Source of the DNA: Karalla daura
Taxonomy: Eukaryota > Chordata > Actinopteri > Chaetodontiformes > Leiognathidae
Assembly (NCBI GenBank): GCA_029224185.1
Contig: CM055188.1
Location: 62,001 to 126,000 of the forward strand
Reading direction: 5' to 3'
DNA: 64,000 nucleotides
This document shows, in pieces, positions 29,561 to 42,507 of this stretch; the stretch's first letter is position 1; each line of letters begins with the position of its first letter. The notes under the pieces were generated by a model that saw only the letters and a program-made list of their open reading frames with translations, did no database searches and had not been told where the DNA came from. The position numbers were made by a program, and so were the translations under genes.

Positions 29561-31085
29561 AGCTGCTAGGGACGCTACATTTATTTAAGCACATTTTGAA
29601 GGGGAATCTCTACCATATCTACCATGGCTGCAATACGGCTACACGCCTTGACATAGAGAAATTTTTTTCTGAACTTTTCTGAACTTATCTTATACAATAT
29701 TTTGAGTAATTGGTGGGATGAAATCTCTAGGCGGACTCAGATGACAGGTGATATATTGAAATATCGATACTTAAACATTGAAACCAAAATGGCCGACTTC
29801 CTGCCCAGTTCTGACCATCAGTGCGTCTTGATAAACTATATAAGCCTTTCATCTTTCTTCTCCACAAAAAGCTTTACGGGGAGGGGTTTTTGAAAATTTC
29901 AAGGTGGCGCTATAGAGACATTAAGCAACGCCCATTGACAGGGCTGTTCACTGGCTGTTTGAAGCCAATTGGGTTAACCCCCTCAGAGATGTTTTTAAAA
30001 TTCAAAAATTCAAATAAAAATGGCTGACTCAGCTTCCTGTCAGGTCAAGAGACTTTTTTGTATATCTCTTTAGGATGCATTTGCACACCAATTTTTATTT
30101 GCCTATGACAAAGTAAAACAAAATCCTCATGGAGATTGGTCAAAATTTCTAGGGGGCACTACTTTTGCATTTTACACCCCGTGGGCTATGCCCGTATCAA
30201 ACGTCAGAGCTCTCTGTCCTCAATCAGTGTACCAAGTTTCATGATGATAGGAGTTCTTTAAAGCTGTCAAAAAGCCACTCGTAAGACATGGCAAGGATGT
30301 TAGACTCACTGCCTTTGTCATGTGGCTTCACCAACTTGTTCTGCATGTATTACAAGTGGAATGAAGTTGATGTGGTCAATTATGTAGGATTACTACATGT
30401 AAGAGTAAAACTTGATTACATCCTGTCACCACTGGGGAGTGCAATGAGTGAGGTAGGAAGATAGTATATCAGGCTATTCAGGATGGAGCCCTCATCATGT
30501 CCAGCAAGTTTCAAGCTGCCACAATCAAGTATGTGGGCGTGAGAGCTGTTCAAAGTGTAAGAGCGTGAAAAAAAATTAACATATTTTGACACATCGTAGC
30601 AACCACACCCTTTGACCTACAGAATTCTTTTGACAAGTATTGGTCATCATGGCCTCTGGATGATCTGTACCTAATTTGACGTCAATCAGGTAAAAACCCT
30701 GGGAACAGCTCCTTCTGAAAGATACAACAAACAAGTCAATATGTCCAATTTCCTGTTGGGTTGAGGGTGGGGCTTCAAGAGGATGTTTTTGTGCGGCTCA
30801 ATATGTTCTTTAAACCCACCAAATTCCATGCATTTGGACAAAACTCAGAAATGGGGCTCGCCGTTTCAAGTATTCTAGATAGCGCTTTTGCGCAGTTTTT
30901 CCCTGTGCATTTTGAACGGCTTTAAAATATGAAATTTTGGGCCGATCCCACTGTGTGTGACGAAAATGGTGCATTTTCAAGTATGTTCAGGCCCCCAAAA
31001 ATGGATTCTTCATTTGGGAAGGATAATAATAATAAAAAGAAACTATAGATTTAAGAGGGTTCTCGCAACCTCGTTGGTCGGACCT
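29561..31085 (+). repeat. R1 repeat, long copy
   Basis: A near full-length copy of about 1.5 kb in the orientation of 55975-56912. It ends GGGTTCTCGCAACCTCGTTGG..GGACC, the inverse of the start of the copy at 34070. It shows no coding frame that is conserved between copies. Confidence 0.8.
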
Positions 31086-32570
31086 TAATAAGCAGTCCTT
31101 GGAGCCTTGGAAACTCATAGTACTGTGTGCGATTCATCAGGATTGTGGATGAGGCGCTGTCTGTACTCAAAGGTCCCCTTCATTTTCTGCAGGATGATTT
31201 TTCCATCAGTTATGTGGTTCATCAAAGATATAACCTCTTCACAAGGTCATCTACATTACATTACATTTATTCATTTGGCAGACACTTCTATTCAAAGCGA
31301 CTTATTGAGGGACAGTATGAGCGCTTAGTCTGGCCACCAATCTGAGGCACTTTGCACGTCTTGGACCTCCTCCTCTCACTGTTTGCTTTTTAGATTCCTT
31401 GGACACAGGTTTTGTCTGAATTGTCTTGAGCCGCTATGTTCCTTACAAGAGGACTTCATAATTAGCAATAGTGAAAGATGATGAACTTACATATCCTTTC
31501 CTAGAGAGGGGATCTGTTAATGCAGGGAACAAGAAGGATTCTCCTGCAAAGAAAAGGGAAATTGTTCCTTGCTTACATATGTTTACATATAAGTGCTTTG
31601 CAGGGCTGAATGATAACCACATTATTTCATTAAGTCATCTAGTGCAGAGTTGACCTCATTACTGTCATGGCTGCTTTTTTTTGGTGATTTTTTGGTGCTG
31701 ATTAACTATCATTAATTTAGCCCCAAACCATTTATATACCTAAAGTTTAATAATATTGGAGTATGTGAGTATGTATGTAGTTCATGTAAAAAGGAAAACA
31801 AAACAACAGGAAGCTGTGAAATGTCTAAACATAACTTACCCTTCTGTCTCAACCATGTGTGCTGCAAGAATGTTTACCATCTGCCTTCTACTGTCACACA
31901 GCATCCCAGTTTATTCATATCCTTCAAGCACTCTTCCTCCTGGTTTTGTCTGCAGCATCTGCTTTATCAGCTACCCAGATTGTAACATTGAAAATGGAGT
32001 GACATGGTACAATGTACACTTCTAACAAGGCCAAACCATCTGCCAGGTCCCAGAGGTATATTTAGCAATTTTGACTTAAACTAAGTAGGTAACTAGTTTC
32101 AGTTTTCAACATGGTCAGTTGGATGATCAAGCAAATTGCAAAGGAAAAAGATTTTTTTTAACACAACAAGCAGGTTTTCATTCTTACTGTTTTCATTCTT
32201 ACCGTTAAACTGTTGAATGGCAGTTTAAAAAAACAACAAAAAGGACATAAATTAAGTCAGAAGTGCATAATTCTGCAAACACTGCTTCATCCACCTTCCT
32301 CTTTCACGTTAATCTTGTCCACATGGATGGAGAACTTCTCTCTCACTTAGTGATGAGGTGAAAGAAAACATGGCAAATTGTTTAATTTAAAAGATGTAAT
32401 AACTTTCACAAAGCAACATTTACCTTCAGAAGTGAATTCTTCAAAATCAGCATCATGTAATTTGATGTATTTTTTGCGGTTGACACTGCACCTTAATTAT
32501 CATTTTGCCATCTACAACATGAGCCCATAGAGAAAGGACCCATTCTCTAACGGGGACGTTTCTTGCATGG
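31086..32570. other. Mostly unassigned; short fish repeat at 31250-31310
   Basis: ATTACATTTATTCATTTGGC followed by AGACACTTCTATTCAAAGCG resembles a very common teleost interspersed motif. The rest shows nothing I can name. Confidence 0.4.
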
Positions 32571-32618
32571 GCTCTCTCTCTCCCCCGCTCACTCTCTTTC
32601 TCTTTCTCTCTCTCTCTA
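32571..32618. repeat. CT-rich microsatellite
   Basis: Run of CTCTCT and CTTTCTCT units. Confidence 0.85.
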
Positions 32619-32679
32619 AAATTAAATTAATTGCACTAGTTCTTATTGCACACTGTGGGGCTAGCATTCCTTTCCCTCT

Positions 32680-33930
32680 TTCCTCCCTATTTCCTTCTAC
32701 CACCAAGTGAGGAGTTATAGCGCATGATGGCATGATGGACAAAGTAGTTCTTAAATCTAGTGGATCTGCATTTTGGAAAAAGCAGTCTCTCACTAAACAG
32801 GCTCCTCTGGTTGTTGATGACGGTGTACAGTGCGTGGCTGGTACTGTCCATTAAGTCAAGCAGTTTGTCTAGTGTCTTCATCTCTGCCACTGTCACCAGA
32901 GAATCCAACTTGGATCTGGAAGTGTTCTTCCTGGATATGCAGCCCGCCCCCAACATACCACAGTGTAAAAGAGGACACTCGTAAACACAGAATGGTAAAA
33001 TATCCACAGCAGCTTGCTGCAGATGTCGAAGGAACGCAGTCTCCTTAGGAAGTACAGCCTGCTCTGTATCTTCCCATAAAGGTGGCTAGTGTGTGTTGTC
33101 CAATCAAGTGTTTTGTCCTGCCACAGCCTGAGGTATTTGTAAGAGTTCACAAACTCCACCTCAGCTCCCTCTATCAGGACTGGTCTTGGCCTTGGTCTGG
33201 ACCTTCCAAAGTTGATGATCAGCTCTTTCTTCTTAGAGGTGTTGGTTAGTGGGCTGTCCAGTCTTTCAGCTCACTGGGCCAGTTCTTCTTTGGGACTGGA
33301 ATGGCTTCCAGAGGGTAGGGGGTAGTCTCCCTAGCTGCAGGCCGAGGCTGAAGAGCCGCTGTAATGGTTCCCCCAATTCTACAGCACAATCTTGGACACA
33401 CTTTGTTCGGGCCAGCTACTTTCCTGGGCCATAGCTTCCTCAGCTGTTCACTGACAGCAAGTGAGGTTGTGTTGAGATGGAGGACTTAGGAGGGTTGTGA
33501 TGAGACAGAGGTGTTGTGTTCAGGAGGTGTGAGGAGGGAAGCAGGATATGTGGCTGTGCTAAGTGTAGCACAGTGTAAGTTTAAGTGGAACAGGGGTTGG
33601 TTGAACCAATTGAAGAAGTTCTGGTTATTGTATTGTGACCTGTGATGGTCCTCACTCCTTCCCAGACCTCCCTCATGTCACTCAGCCCCTGCTCCACTTT
33701 TCTCTTTTTGCTGTCCTTAGCTTCCTTCACACAGTATTTCACCTCCTGCTGTGCTGCCTTCAGGGCCTCCCTGTCTCTACTCCTGAAGCAGCCTTCTTCC
33801 TATTTAGGACAGTTTTACATTATCGTGTTTCCCACAGCACTTTCCATCTCAGGGGACTACTTCCTAATGGCTCCTGGTGTCACCATCTTCTTTCGGACCG
33901 GGGGAGTGTACTTTGGTTGGGGAAGCAACA
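32680..33930 (-). pseudogene. Rex1/CR1-like LINE, antisense
   Basis: Read right to left: a pre-RT linker (SRDREALKAARQEVKYCVKE), the RT start (RKLWPRKVAGPNKVCPRL, a degenerate R.L.PGKA.GPDG), AIPVPKKN, then a gap. Next come the post-palm block EFVNSYKYLRLWQDKTLDWT and SRLYFLRRLRSFDICSKLLW, and the thumb/tail. The central palm is deleted near 33240. The same family occurs in sense at 25840-26436. Confidence 0.8.
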
Positions 33931-34054
33931 GGTTGTCATCAGACTTCCCTTGTTGTGGGTGGTTCTCTATATGCATCCTTTACATTCACATACAATAAAT
34001 CGATAGAACCCTATTAAAATTCTCCCGTTTTCTTTTCCCCGTTACTTATTATTA

Positions 34055-34162
34055 TTATTATTATTATGGTCCGAGCAACGAAGTTGCGAGAACCCTATTA
34101 AAACTCTCCTGTTTCTTTTTATTATTATTATTATTATTACTATGATTCTCGGGAATAAGTAG
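34055..34162 (-). repeat. R1 repeat, left part of a copy split by a solo LTR
   Basis: GGTCCGAGCAACGAAGTTGC, then a (TTA)n stretch and GATTCTCGGGAATAAGTAG. The copy resumes at 37319 after the LTR, as judged from the uninterrupted copy at 41405-41480. Confidence 0.85.
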
Positions 34163-34491
34163 TGTAATGGAAAATTTAATGCATTATGCTGTGTTAACGT
34201 CTTATGCTGCAACCTATCTACAATTAATCTATTGTTGTAACTGTAACTTCATCACACACCATCATCTCAAGGCCTCTCAATACAACATGCCCTGTGCTAT
34301 CACCGCGGGAGTGAACACGGCTGTGTTATCTCTGCCGTAAATAACGGGACATCCAGGCTGGGGGAGTGAGGAGAATACAGCAGAATAATTAGCTACATGA
34401 AAGGGTTCCGTTGTATATTATATCTGTAGAATGACTCAGCAAAATGATCTTGCCTTCTTGTTTCTTACCACTGTAACCAATGTATCTAGAC

Positions 34492-37127
34492 CAGGGGTCT
34501 CAAACTCAATTGACCTGGGGGCCGCTGGAGGCAGATCCTGGATGAGGCTGGGCCGCATCAGGATTTCCACAAGAAAAGCGCTGATAAAACATTCCAATGT
34601 TCTCAAATACCTTTATTTTTAACACAAAATAATGAATTAAATAAATAAATGAAAATGATCATACAGCAGATACAGACGATTATTTAACCTTAAACTTTCT
34701 GAACAAGAATATAACATTAAACCTGAACTGTTCTAAATAAGGCTTCTCTTGCCTACTTCTTGCTGCTAGAGACCTGGCAGCGCTTCTTCTCACATAGCCG
34801 AGCCACATTTGGCTTGAGGGAGGAAGCAGTGGAGACCCTCAGTAGGGCTTGAAGGTGCTCGTCAGTAAGTCTGGACCTGTACTTGGACTTATTGAAGTTC
34901 AAGGTGGAGAAGAGCTTCTCACACAAGTATGTGCTTCCAAAAAGGCACATGGTTCGCTTGAACACTCGGGAAAGTTCAGGGAAGCTGGGTGTCAACTCTC
35001 TCAAAAATTGCCCAAGCTTGTCTGCTTCTCCACTCACCTCCCTGAACCTAGCTTTGAGTGCAGAGTTGCACTGCAAGTCAATGAGCTCTATTTGAAGCAC
35101 AGGAGGGGCATCTTGCACATCAAAGGAGAATGGGTCCGCAAAAATTTGAAATATGGCTCTGTGCGTCTTGAAGTCCGCAAATCTGTGATCAAATTCCTCC
35201 TGTAGCTTCAAAATGGCCCCAACATACTTCTCACCACTGAATAATGTGCCTGCATCCACGAGTGCCTTGCATGCTGGGAAATGGCAAAGGTTTGTCTGAG
35301 AGAGCTGGGCTTTCCACAACACAAGTTTTGTGCAGAATGCTCTCACATTGTCATAGGCAGCACTGACAAGTTGCCCCTGGCCTTGTAGCTTCTTGTTCAG
35401 TACATTAAGCTCATGTGTGATATCAACAAGAAAAGCTAAGTCCATGAGCCATTTGGGATCACTTAGCACAGGAACAGCCACCCCTTCCTTCTTCATGAAG
35501 TCTTTCACTTCTGCTCTCAACTCAAAAAATCTCTTCAGTACGTTTCCCCTGCTGAGCCAACGTACCTCGGTGAAGTAGAGCACATCCCCATATTCTGACT
35601 CCATCTCCTCTAAAAAAGCACGGAACATTCTGTGCTTTAAGCCCCTGGATCTGATTTGGTTGATGCATTTCACTACAACAGGCATCACATTGTCAAACTT
35701 GAGGCATCTGCTACAAAGGGCCTGCTGATGGATAATGCAGTGCAGAGCTATGGCCTCCTCCACACCCTCCTCTTCCAGTTTTTTTTAACAAGTGCTACCA
35801 GTCCATTCTTCCTCCCTGTCATTGATGGGGCTCCATCGGTTGTTATTCCCACAAAACTCTTCCATGGCAAACCGGCATTCTCAATAGCATGACATAGCTG
35901 GTGAAATATTTCTTGAGCGGTGGTCTGGCCATGCATTGGAATTACTGTGAGCAACTCCTCTATCACTTCAAAATTGTCATCAACACCACGGACATATATT
36001 GCGAGCTGGGCAGTGTCTGTGATGTCTGTGGTCTCATCAAGAGCCACTGAATATACACTGAAACATTTTGCTTTCTCATGCAGTTGATCATAAATGTCAC
36101 TTGACAGGTCAGAAATGCGCTCTGCCACGGTGTTGGCAGAAAGGCTGATGTTTTTAAACTGCCCTTTCTTTTCTGGACAGACAATATGTGCAGCCTGTAT
36201 TAAGCACTTTTTGATAAATTCACCTTCTGTGAATGGCTTTCCTGCTCTAGCAATCATCTCACTAACGACGTAGCTAGCTTCGACTGCTGCATCATTCTCT
36301 TTGGTTGCTTTCTTAAAGAAATTTTGTTGCCTCATTAAACATGTTTTAAGACTGGCAGCCTGGTATTTTTCTTACTCCTCAGCATGTCTAGTTGTATAAT
36401 GACGTCTCAAATTGTATTCCTTGTGCACGGCAACTTTTTCAGTGCAAATAAGACATGTTGGGGCGCCCCTGTGCTCAACAAAGAAATATTGCACTTCCCA
36501 CTTTTCCTGAAATTGTCTGTGCTCATCACCGACCTTTCTCTTCACTGCAGGCTTTGAAAAAGACATGTTTGGGGCTCTGTAATATGTGATTCCACTTCAA
36601 CCGCAGTCAGTCTCGGGTTTAAATTCGAGGGTTTAACTTTGCGCATGCGCCTCAGCAAGATGCGCAGTTACGCTGCGCACGAGCCGATTTACCTCAGCCG
36701 TCGTAATATACACTAATATACACCAAGTGTGGTGTGTGTGGCGACAGCAGGAGCTGTGACAGCATGAGCTCTCATGCTCATGTTCAAACACAGAGAACAA
36801 GACATGAAAGCCCGCTCCGTTTATTATTAACCACGCATTTTCTGAGCGATTCACTCGTACAGTGTGAGCTGTAGCGTTTGCCGCGACTGAAAAAAATCGC
36901 ACAGTGTATACCCGGCTTTACTGTTAAATTTCAGTTTGACCGATGTCCCGCCCACCAGACCCATATACCTAACCGTGATTGGTTCATTCAGCTCCGCACA
37001 CAACAAGTGTCATTCATATCAATTTTGCGGGCCGCACTAACATTAATAACTTTCATATTAAGACGGGCCGCGAATTATCGTCCTGGGGGCCGCAGTTGGC
37101 CCGGGGGCCGCGAGTCTGAGACCCCTG
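34492..37127 (-). mobile_element. hAT DNA transposon, nearly complete
   Basis: A 2,636-bp element with inverted ends CAGGGGTCTCAAACTC/GAGTCTGAGACCCCTG and a perfect 8-bp target duplication ATCTAGAC at 34484-34491 and 37128-37135. Subterminal GGGCCGC motifs occur repeatedly at both ends, as in other hAT elements. Its transposase gene fills the middle on the minus strand. Confidence 0.96.
34753..36566 (-). pseudogene. hAT transposase (GTF2IRD2/ZBED-like), two lesions
   Basis: The gene encodes about 600 residues. The N-terminal piece (36372-36566) is BED-finger-like (YFFVEHRGAPTCLICTEKVA, YNLRRHYTTRHAEE). An in-frame TAA at 36372-36374 interrupts it, but the same frame continues into KNISLSANTVAERISDLSSD, VYSVALDETTDITDTAQLAI and ITTDGAPSMTGRKNG (first two catalytic acids). 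A one-base shift in an A8 run at 35779-35786 moves the rest into another frame: IALHCIIHQQALCSR, TEVRWLSRGNVLKRFFELR, then FGSTYLCEKLFSTLNFNKSK and YRSRLTDEHLQALLR (catalytic E and dimerisation region). Apart from these two lesions it is uninterrupted, so it looks young. Confidence 0.92.
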
Positions 37128-37322
37128 ATCTAGACTGTGTATAAAGTTATGCGAAGAGAGGACTGGAGTAGGCATTCACACTCAGCCTGACACTGCACGT
37201 TGCTGCAACTGTCTCTCCCTCTCTCTTTCTTTCTTTCTTGATATTACATTAAAGCTTGAGCATTGCAATTGCATCAAGGCTTTGGTGTATCTTTCACTTT
37301 ACAGAGATTTCCACGACAGTAG

Positions 37323-37650
37323 TCGCATTTTTGGGTGCCTGAACATTGGGATTGGTGAAAAATGTTTAATTTTGAAGTTGTTCAAAGTGCACTGGGCAAA
37401 ATTGCGCTATAGCACCACCTTGAAATCTGGTCATTGAGGATTTTTTTTTTCAACTTTGTCGTAGGCAAACAAAAATGACTATGTAAATGCATCATTAAGA
37501 GATACACAAAAAAGTCTCTTGACATGATGTTGATAACCCGACAGGAAGGCGGTCATTTTGGCTTCAAATTTGGCACAAAAAAAATTGAAAAAATTTTATA
37601 TACGCAATTTCATTCTCTCAAACGCAAAAGGCAGGTGGCTAATAGCGGCT
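37323..37650 (-). repeat. R1 repeat, right part after the solo LTR
   Basis: Continues the R1 copy from 34162: GCCTGAACATTGGGATTGG, CAACTTTGTCGTAGGCAAAC, AGTCTCTTGACATGATG and so on. Confidence 0.8.
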
Positions 37651-38087
37651 AATAGCGTTTTGAGTGTCGTTTCTGGCAATTTAAAGAAAAATTGCTGAGT
37701 GGATATATATGACAGTCATGCACAGGCCTCCACATAGTGTCAGGAGTTGTCAAAGTAGCTCTGGAGGTCTGCTTATACTGAGACATGGGTTTGTAATTCA
37801 ATCCCTTATATGTGAGGAGTGTGATCTTTTCGTAGAGACAGCATCCTCAGAGAAAGTTGGGATATTGATAAAAGCAAGAATAAAACGATGTGCGCAGAGC
37901 AGAAGACACAGGCAGGGGACTGATTTATGACAAGATCTTGTGTGGGACATGAATGACATGGCATCAGGAAAAGCACGTGATTTTAACCAAAGCCATTTGT
38001 GTACGTGGAATACATGAAATGACTGTAGGCTTGAATAAAGTCTCTTCATTTTTTTCAGACACCTTTGTGGATGTATCTATCGAGGAT
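37651..38087. other. No recognised feature
   Basis: No gene or known repeat recognised. Confidence 0.45.
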
Positions 38088-38385
<298 letters not shown>

Positions 38386-38388
38386 AGT

Positions 38389-38815
38389 TGTGGTGGAAAT
38401 TTTACATGCATCTAGGAACATTTGATTAATGTCAGTATTCATTCAGTTGTAGCCTAAACTCTGTGTGCTGCAGTCATCAAAGACTCAAGAACTTCACTGT
38501 AAAATCACTCCTTGCTGTTAACACCTTCATTGTTGTGCCTATGGAAGTGTCCTGCTCACAGGACACCAGTTGTAAAGACTTGCTCAACTCCTGACGATTT
38601 GTGTATTGTGACCAAATGGCTTTCACACTTAGGGGTGTGTTCCTGGAGGTCAGGATAAAATGCATTGTGACCTGTCCTTCAGGGAAGCAGTCCTCTGATC
38701 CACTGGCAGTGGTCAGAGGTGCTGTTCTCCTTCTCTGCAGAGAATAAACGCTTGGTACCTGTTCCAGTCTTGCTTTTTGATTTTCCCAAGCATATGAAGA
38801 TTTTTTTCCACAACA
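38389..38815 (+). mobile_element. Solo LTR inserted in the (CTAT)n array
   Basis: A 427-bp LTR, TGTGGTGGAAATTTTACATG...TTTTTCCACAACA, of the same family as 19690-20108. CTAT repeats lie on both sides. Exact target duplication cannot be defined in this sequence. Confidence 0.88.
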
Positions 38816-38829
38816 CTATCTATCTATCA

Positions 38830-39729
38830 TTCTCTTAACCTGATCAACTCCGTTTAGTGGCCATGTGAGAGGCAAATGAAACTCCACAGTGACTCAATAA
38901 TTGTGATTTTTGCAAAACCAGGCACAATATTTCATTTTCATTGCAGTACTAAGTGTGACTGCAACAGTAAAGTTTCATATTTCAAAAAGCATTTTGACAG
39001 TGTATTTGCTGACAAATGTAATAGAAGATTTTAATAATTTTGCTATGAGTTTACAAAGATCTGACATTGTAACAAGTTCATGGTGACCTGACCTTACAAC
39101 AAGAGTTTGACAGTTCAACAACTCATGCGTGGGCAGGAAGACAGACAGGAGATGTGCACTTAAATGAGACATGCAAGACACTACAAGCAGGTGCAAGAGT
39201 AGGTGCATTTCAATTCTTAGAAGTGGTAGAGGGGGTGTTGTACGTGGGTAAAATCCCCTCGCTTACCTCGAAAGGTGTGAAGAGATGTATCGCCAAGACG
39301 CAAGAAAGCTCACAGAAACAGGAAAGAACACTTTTTCCATAGGACTTAGCTTCAGAAGCAGGTGCAACGTGACAGCAATGTGACAAATGTATGACGATTT
39401 GCTTTGCATAACCTGATTTACATATCAAACCAAATAAAGAGCGGTGTGGCCGGGGGTTCGGCGCGACACTCTCATTCAGCTCTCGAGCTGCGTGAAAGTC
39501 TTTGTCGTACGTTTTCTTCTCACTTCACTTACGGAGATTTCCACCACACGAATTAACATTGAAGATGTATGCATAACGTTGCGTCAAGTTGCATTTTAGT
39601 TTTCGACTTTTCTTTAGTACAATGTCTTTGTAAAGTTACTGAAATGAATATAACAGACTGCATGTAGAGCATTATTATGGAGAGTTATGTTATGTTCATA
39701 ATCACTGTATTGTATGCTGTAAGGTATGC
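38830..39729. other. Mostly unassigned; possible LTR tail at 39420-39548
   Basis: AAATAAAGAGCGG near 39432 is followed by CTCTCGAGCTGCGTG and an end TTTCCACCACA, similar to LTR ends elsewhere in the window. A matching start was not found, so it is a partial or unrelated element. Confidence 0.35.
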
Positions 39730-40865
39730 TGCTAAGTCCAACACAGATTCCTCTTCAATGTGGGCTAAAAAAGCAGACCTTTGGGGTGGCCTAGGGCCTA
39801 TATTAACCCTGCGGTTGCCTGTACCCTGACGGGCGCAAAGGCTCGGACCTGCTCACAGCTGCTTGCAGCTTTAATTATTATCATTATTCTTTGTAGCAAA
39901 TGAAGAACGCATTTTTGGGGGCCTGGACATTCTTGAAAACGCACCATTTTCGGCACAGAGATTGGGATTGGCCAAAAACTTCATGTTTTAAAGTTGTTCC
40001 AAATCACGGGGCAATAGCCCAATAGCTATACACAATAGCGCCACCTAGTAAATTTGAAACGGAAAGCCCCACTTCTGAGTTTTGCCTAAATGGATGAAAC
40101 TTGGTGGGTTTATAGATCATCCTGAGGCACACAAAAAATCCTCTTGAAGCCCCACCCTCAACCCAACAGGAAGTTGGCCAACAAGGCCATTTTGACTTGT
40201 TATGACTTGCTATGTTTTCCCTTTCGGAAGGAGCTGTTCCAAGGGCTTTGGCCTGATTGACTTCAGATCATCCACAGACAATGGTGCCCAACACTCATCA
40301 AAAGAATTTCTGTACGTCTAAGGGCATTGTTGCTATGATGTGTCAAAAGTTGGTGGGGTTTTTTTTTCACGCTCCTTCATTTTGAACAGCTGTCACACCC
40401 ACATACTTGGCAGCTTGAAACTTGCTGGATGAGAGCTTCATCCTGAATAGCCTGATATATTAACTTCCAACTTCACTCATTGCGCTCCCCAGTGGTGACA
40501 GGAAGTAATTTACACTTACATGTAGTACTCCTACATAATTGAACACATCAACTTCATTCCACTTATAATACATGCAGAACAAGTTGGTGAAGCTACATTA
40601 CAACGGCAGTGAGGCTACCACCATTGGTATCTGTGAGGCAGGCGTGAATAGCGATCTCTCACCATGTATTACGAGCGACTTTTCTTTTAGGAACTCCTAT
40701 TTTTTTTTTAAATGTTGTCATAGGCAATTAAATATTGCATCCTAAAGAGATGTACAAAAAAGTCTCTTGACATGATGACCCCAACGAAAACAGGAAGTCA
40801 GCCATTTTGTTTTGAATTTTAAAAAGATCTCATCTGAGGGGGTTAACCCAATTGGCTTCAAATTT

Positions 40866-40892
40866 GGTATATATATATATATATATATATTT

Positions 40893-40936
<44 letters not shown>
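40866..40936. repeat. (TA)n microsatellite, two runs
   Basis: Two TA runs separated by a repeated TTTGGTATATA, so the R1 flank was duplicated along with the array. Confidence 0.95.
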
Positions 40937-40937
<1 letters not shown>

Positions 40938-42008
40938 CAAAAAACCCTCCACAAAAAGCTTTTTGTGGAGTACAAATATGAAAATTTGTAGGCTTATACA
41001 GTTTGTCAAGACGGACAAAAAGTCTCTAGCACTGATGGTCAGAAGTGGACAGGAAGTAGGCCATTTTGGTTTCAATGTTCAAGTGTCTCTATTTCAATAC
41101 ATCACTTGTCAACCTACACCCTTTCATCCCATCAACTACTCAACATATTGTATAAGATCACCTTAATTGCATTGTGATAAAAAGTTCAGAAAAGATTGTC
41201 TCTATGTCAAGGGGTGTAGCCGTATTGTGGCCAATGCAAAGAGACTGTTCATTATCTGAATCACAGGGATGCTGCTCAGCCCAGATGAGATTCCTCTTCA
41301 AAATGTGCTAAAGAATTGGATTCTTGGGATGGCCTAGGAACTACATTGACCCAGTGGTTAGTGCCCCGACAGGCACACAGGCAAGGACCCACTCACAGCT
41401 GCTTGCAGCTTTCATTATTATTGTTATTATGATTCTAAGGAAAAAGTAGTCACTTTTTTGCCTGAACATCTTAGAAAACACACCATTTTTGGAATGCACA
41501 TTGGGAATGGCAAGAAATGTCATATGTCATTGGGTACAGATCAGGTAGAGTAGGTACAGATCATCCAGAGACCATGGTGACCAACACTTGTCAAAGAATT
41601 TCTGTAGGTCAAAGGGCGTGGTTGCTACTATGTGTCAAAATTTGGTGATTAATTCACGCTCTTTCTGTTCTTTATTCTCTTTTCACTTTGAATGGCTCTC
41701 ACGCCCACATACTTCATCATGACACATTGAAACTTGCTGGACATGTTGAGGGCTCAATCCTGAATAGCCTGATAAATCAACTTCCTACTTTACTCATGGC
41801 TCTCCCTAGTGGTGACAGGAAGTGTTCAGGTTTTACATTTACATGTAGTAATCCTACATAATTGACCACATCAACTTCATTTTACTTGTAATACATGCAG
41901 AACAAGTTGGTAAAGCTACATTACAGAGAGCTCTGACGTTTGATGGGGCATTTTTTGATCTCCTCCGAGTGGGTTAATCCAATTGGCTTCAAATTTGGCT
42001 TCAAGAGT

Positions 42009-42060
42009 GGACGCAGCCACTGCCTGTGAGAAAATCCAATATGTCACAGCAAGACTATTG
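42009..42060 (+). repeat. Left arm of a 52-bp inverted repeat
   Basis: The exact inverse of 42508-42559 apart from one base. It sits as an insertion in R1. Confidence 0.95.
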
Positions 42061-42507
42061 TCCAATTTCGCTATTTCAATACATCACTTGTAGCCTGAGT
42101 CTGCCAAGAGATTTTATTCCATCAACTTCCTATTGTGTAAGCATCACCTAAATGGCAATGTCATCTAAAATTCAGAGAAGCTTTTCTATTTCAATGGGTG
42201 TAGCCGTATGGCAGCCATAATAGAGAGACGGTTCATTATCACAGAATCACAGGGATGCTGCTCAGCCCAGAAGAGCTTCTTCTTCAAAATGTGAAAAAAA
42301 AGTCTTCGGATAGCCTTCGACATTCATTAACTCTGCAGTTGCCTGTACTCCGACACACTCAAACAACAAGTAATTAATGCTCCAAGCAGCTTTGCAGCAT
42401 TAATTTCTTGTTGTTTATAATCAGTCTACAACCTGATTAAAAACAAACAAAGCAGAGTCCAAAGTTGTATGTTTAAGGATGATCATAAGTGCCTCAGGGC
42501 GCCATGT

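Larger units (their letters stand above)
34163..37318 (+). mobile_element. Solo LTR (about 512 bp) containing a hAT insertion
   Basis: The LTR begins TGTAATGGAAAATTTAATGC and ends CAGAGATTTCCACGACA. It is flanked by a 4-bp target duplication GTAG at 34159-34162 and 37319-37322. The empty site is visible in another R1 copy (AAAAAGTAGTCAC near 41445). TATAAAG lies at 37140 and ATTAAA near 37250, giving a + orientation. Its body is split by the hAT at 34492-37127. Confidence 0.9.
39730..42420 (-). repeat. R1 repeat tandem array
   Basis: Three R1 units in reverse orientation lie head to tail: a partial unit to about 39877, a long one at 39878-41413, and another at 41414-42420. The unit boundaries share CACAGCTGCTTGCAGCTTT followed by an ATTATT spacer and then the opposite end of the next unit. 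The third unit has a 52-bp foreign insert at 42009-42060. Confidence 0.75.

Noticed and set aside
31756..32025. 89-residue + strand frame as a secreted protein
   Set aside because: No domain, no splice context and no recognisable family; AT-rich intergenic sequence makes frames of this size by chance.
38830..39548. A third solo LTR ending at 39548
   Set aside because: Only an LTR-like tail (AATAAA and TTTCCACCACA) was seen; no matching start or target duplication could be found.
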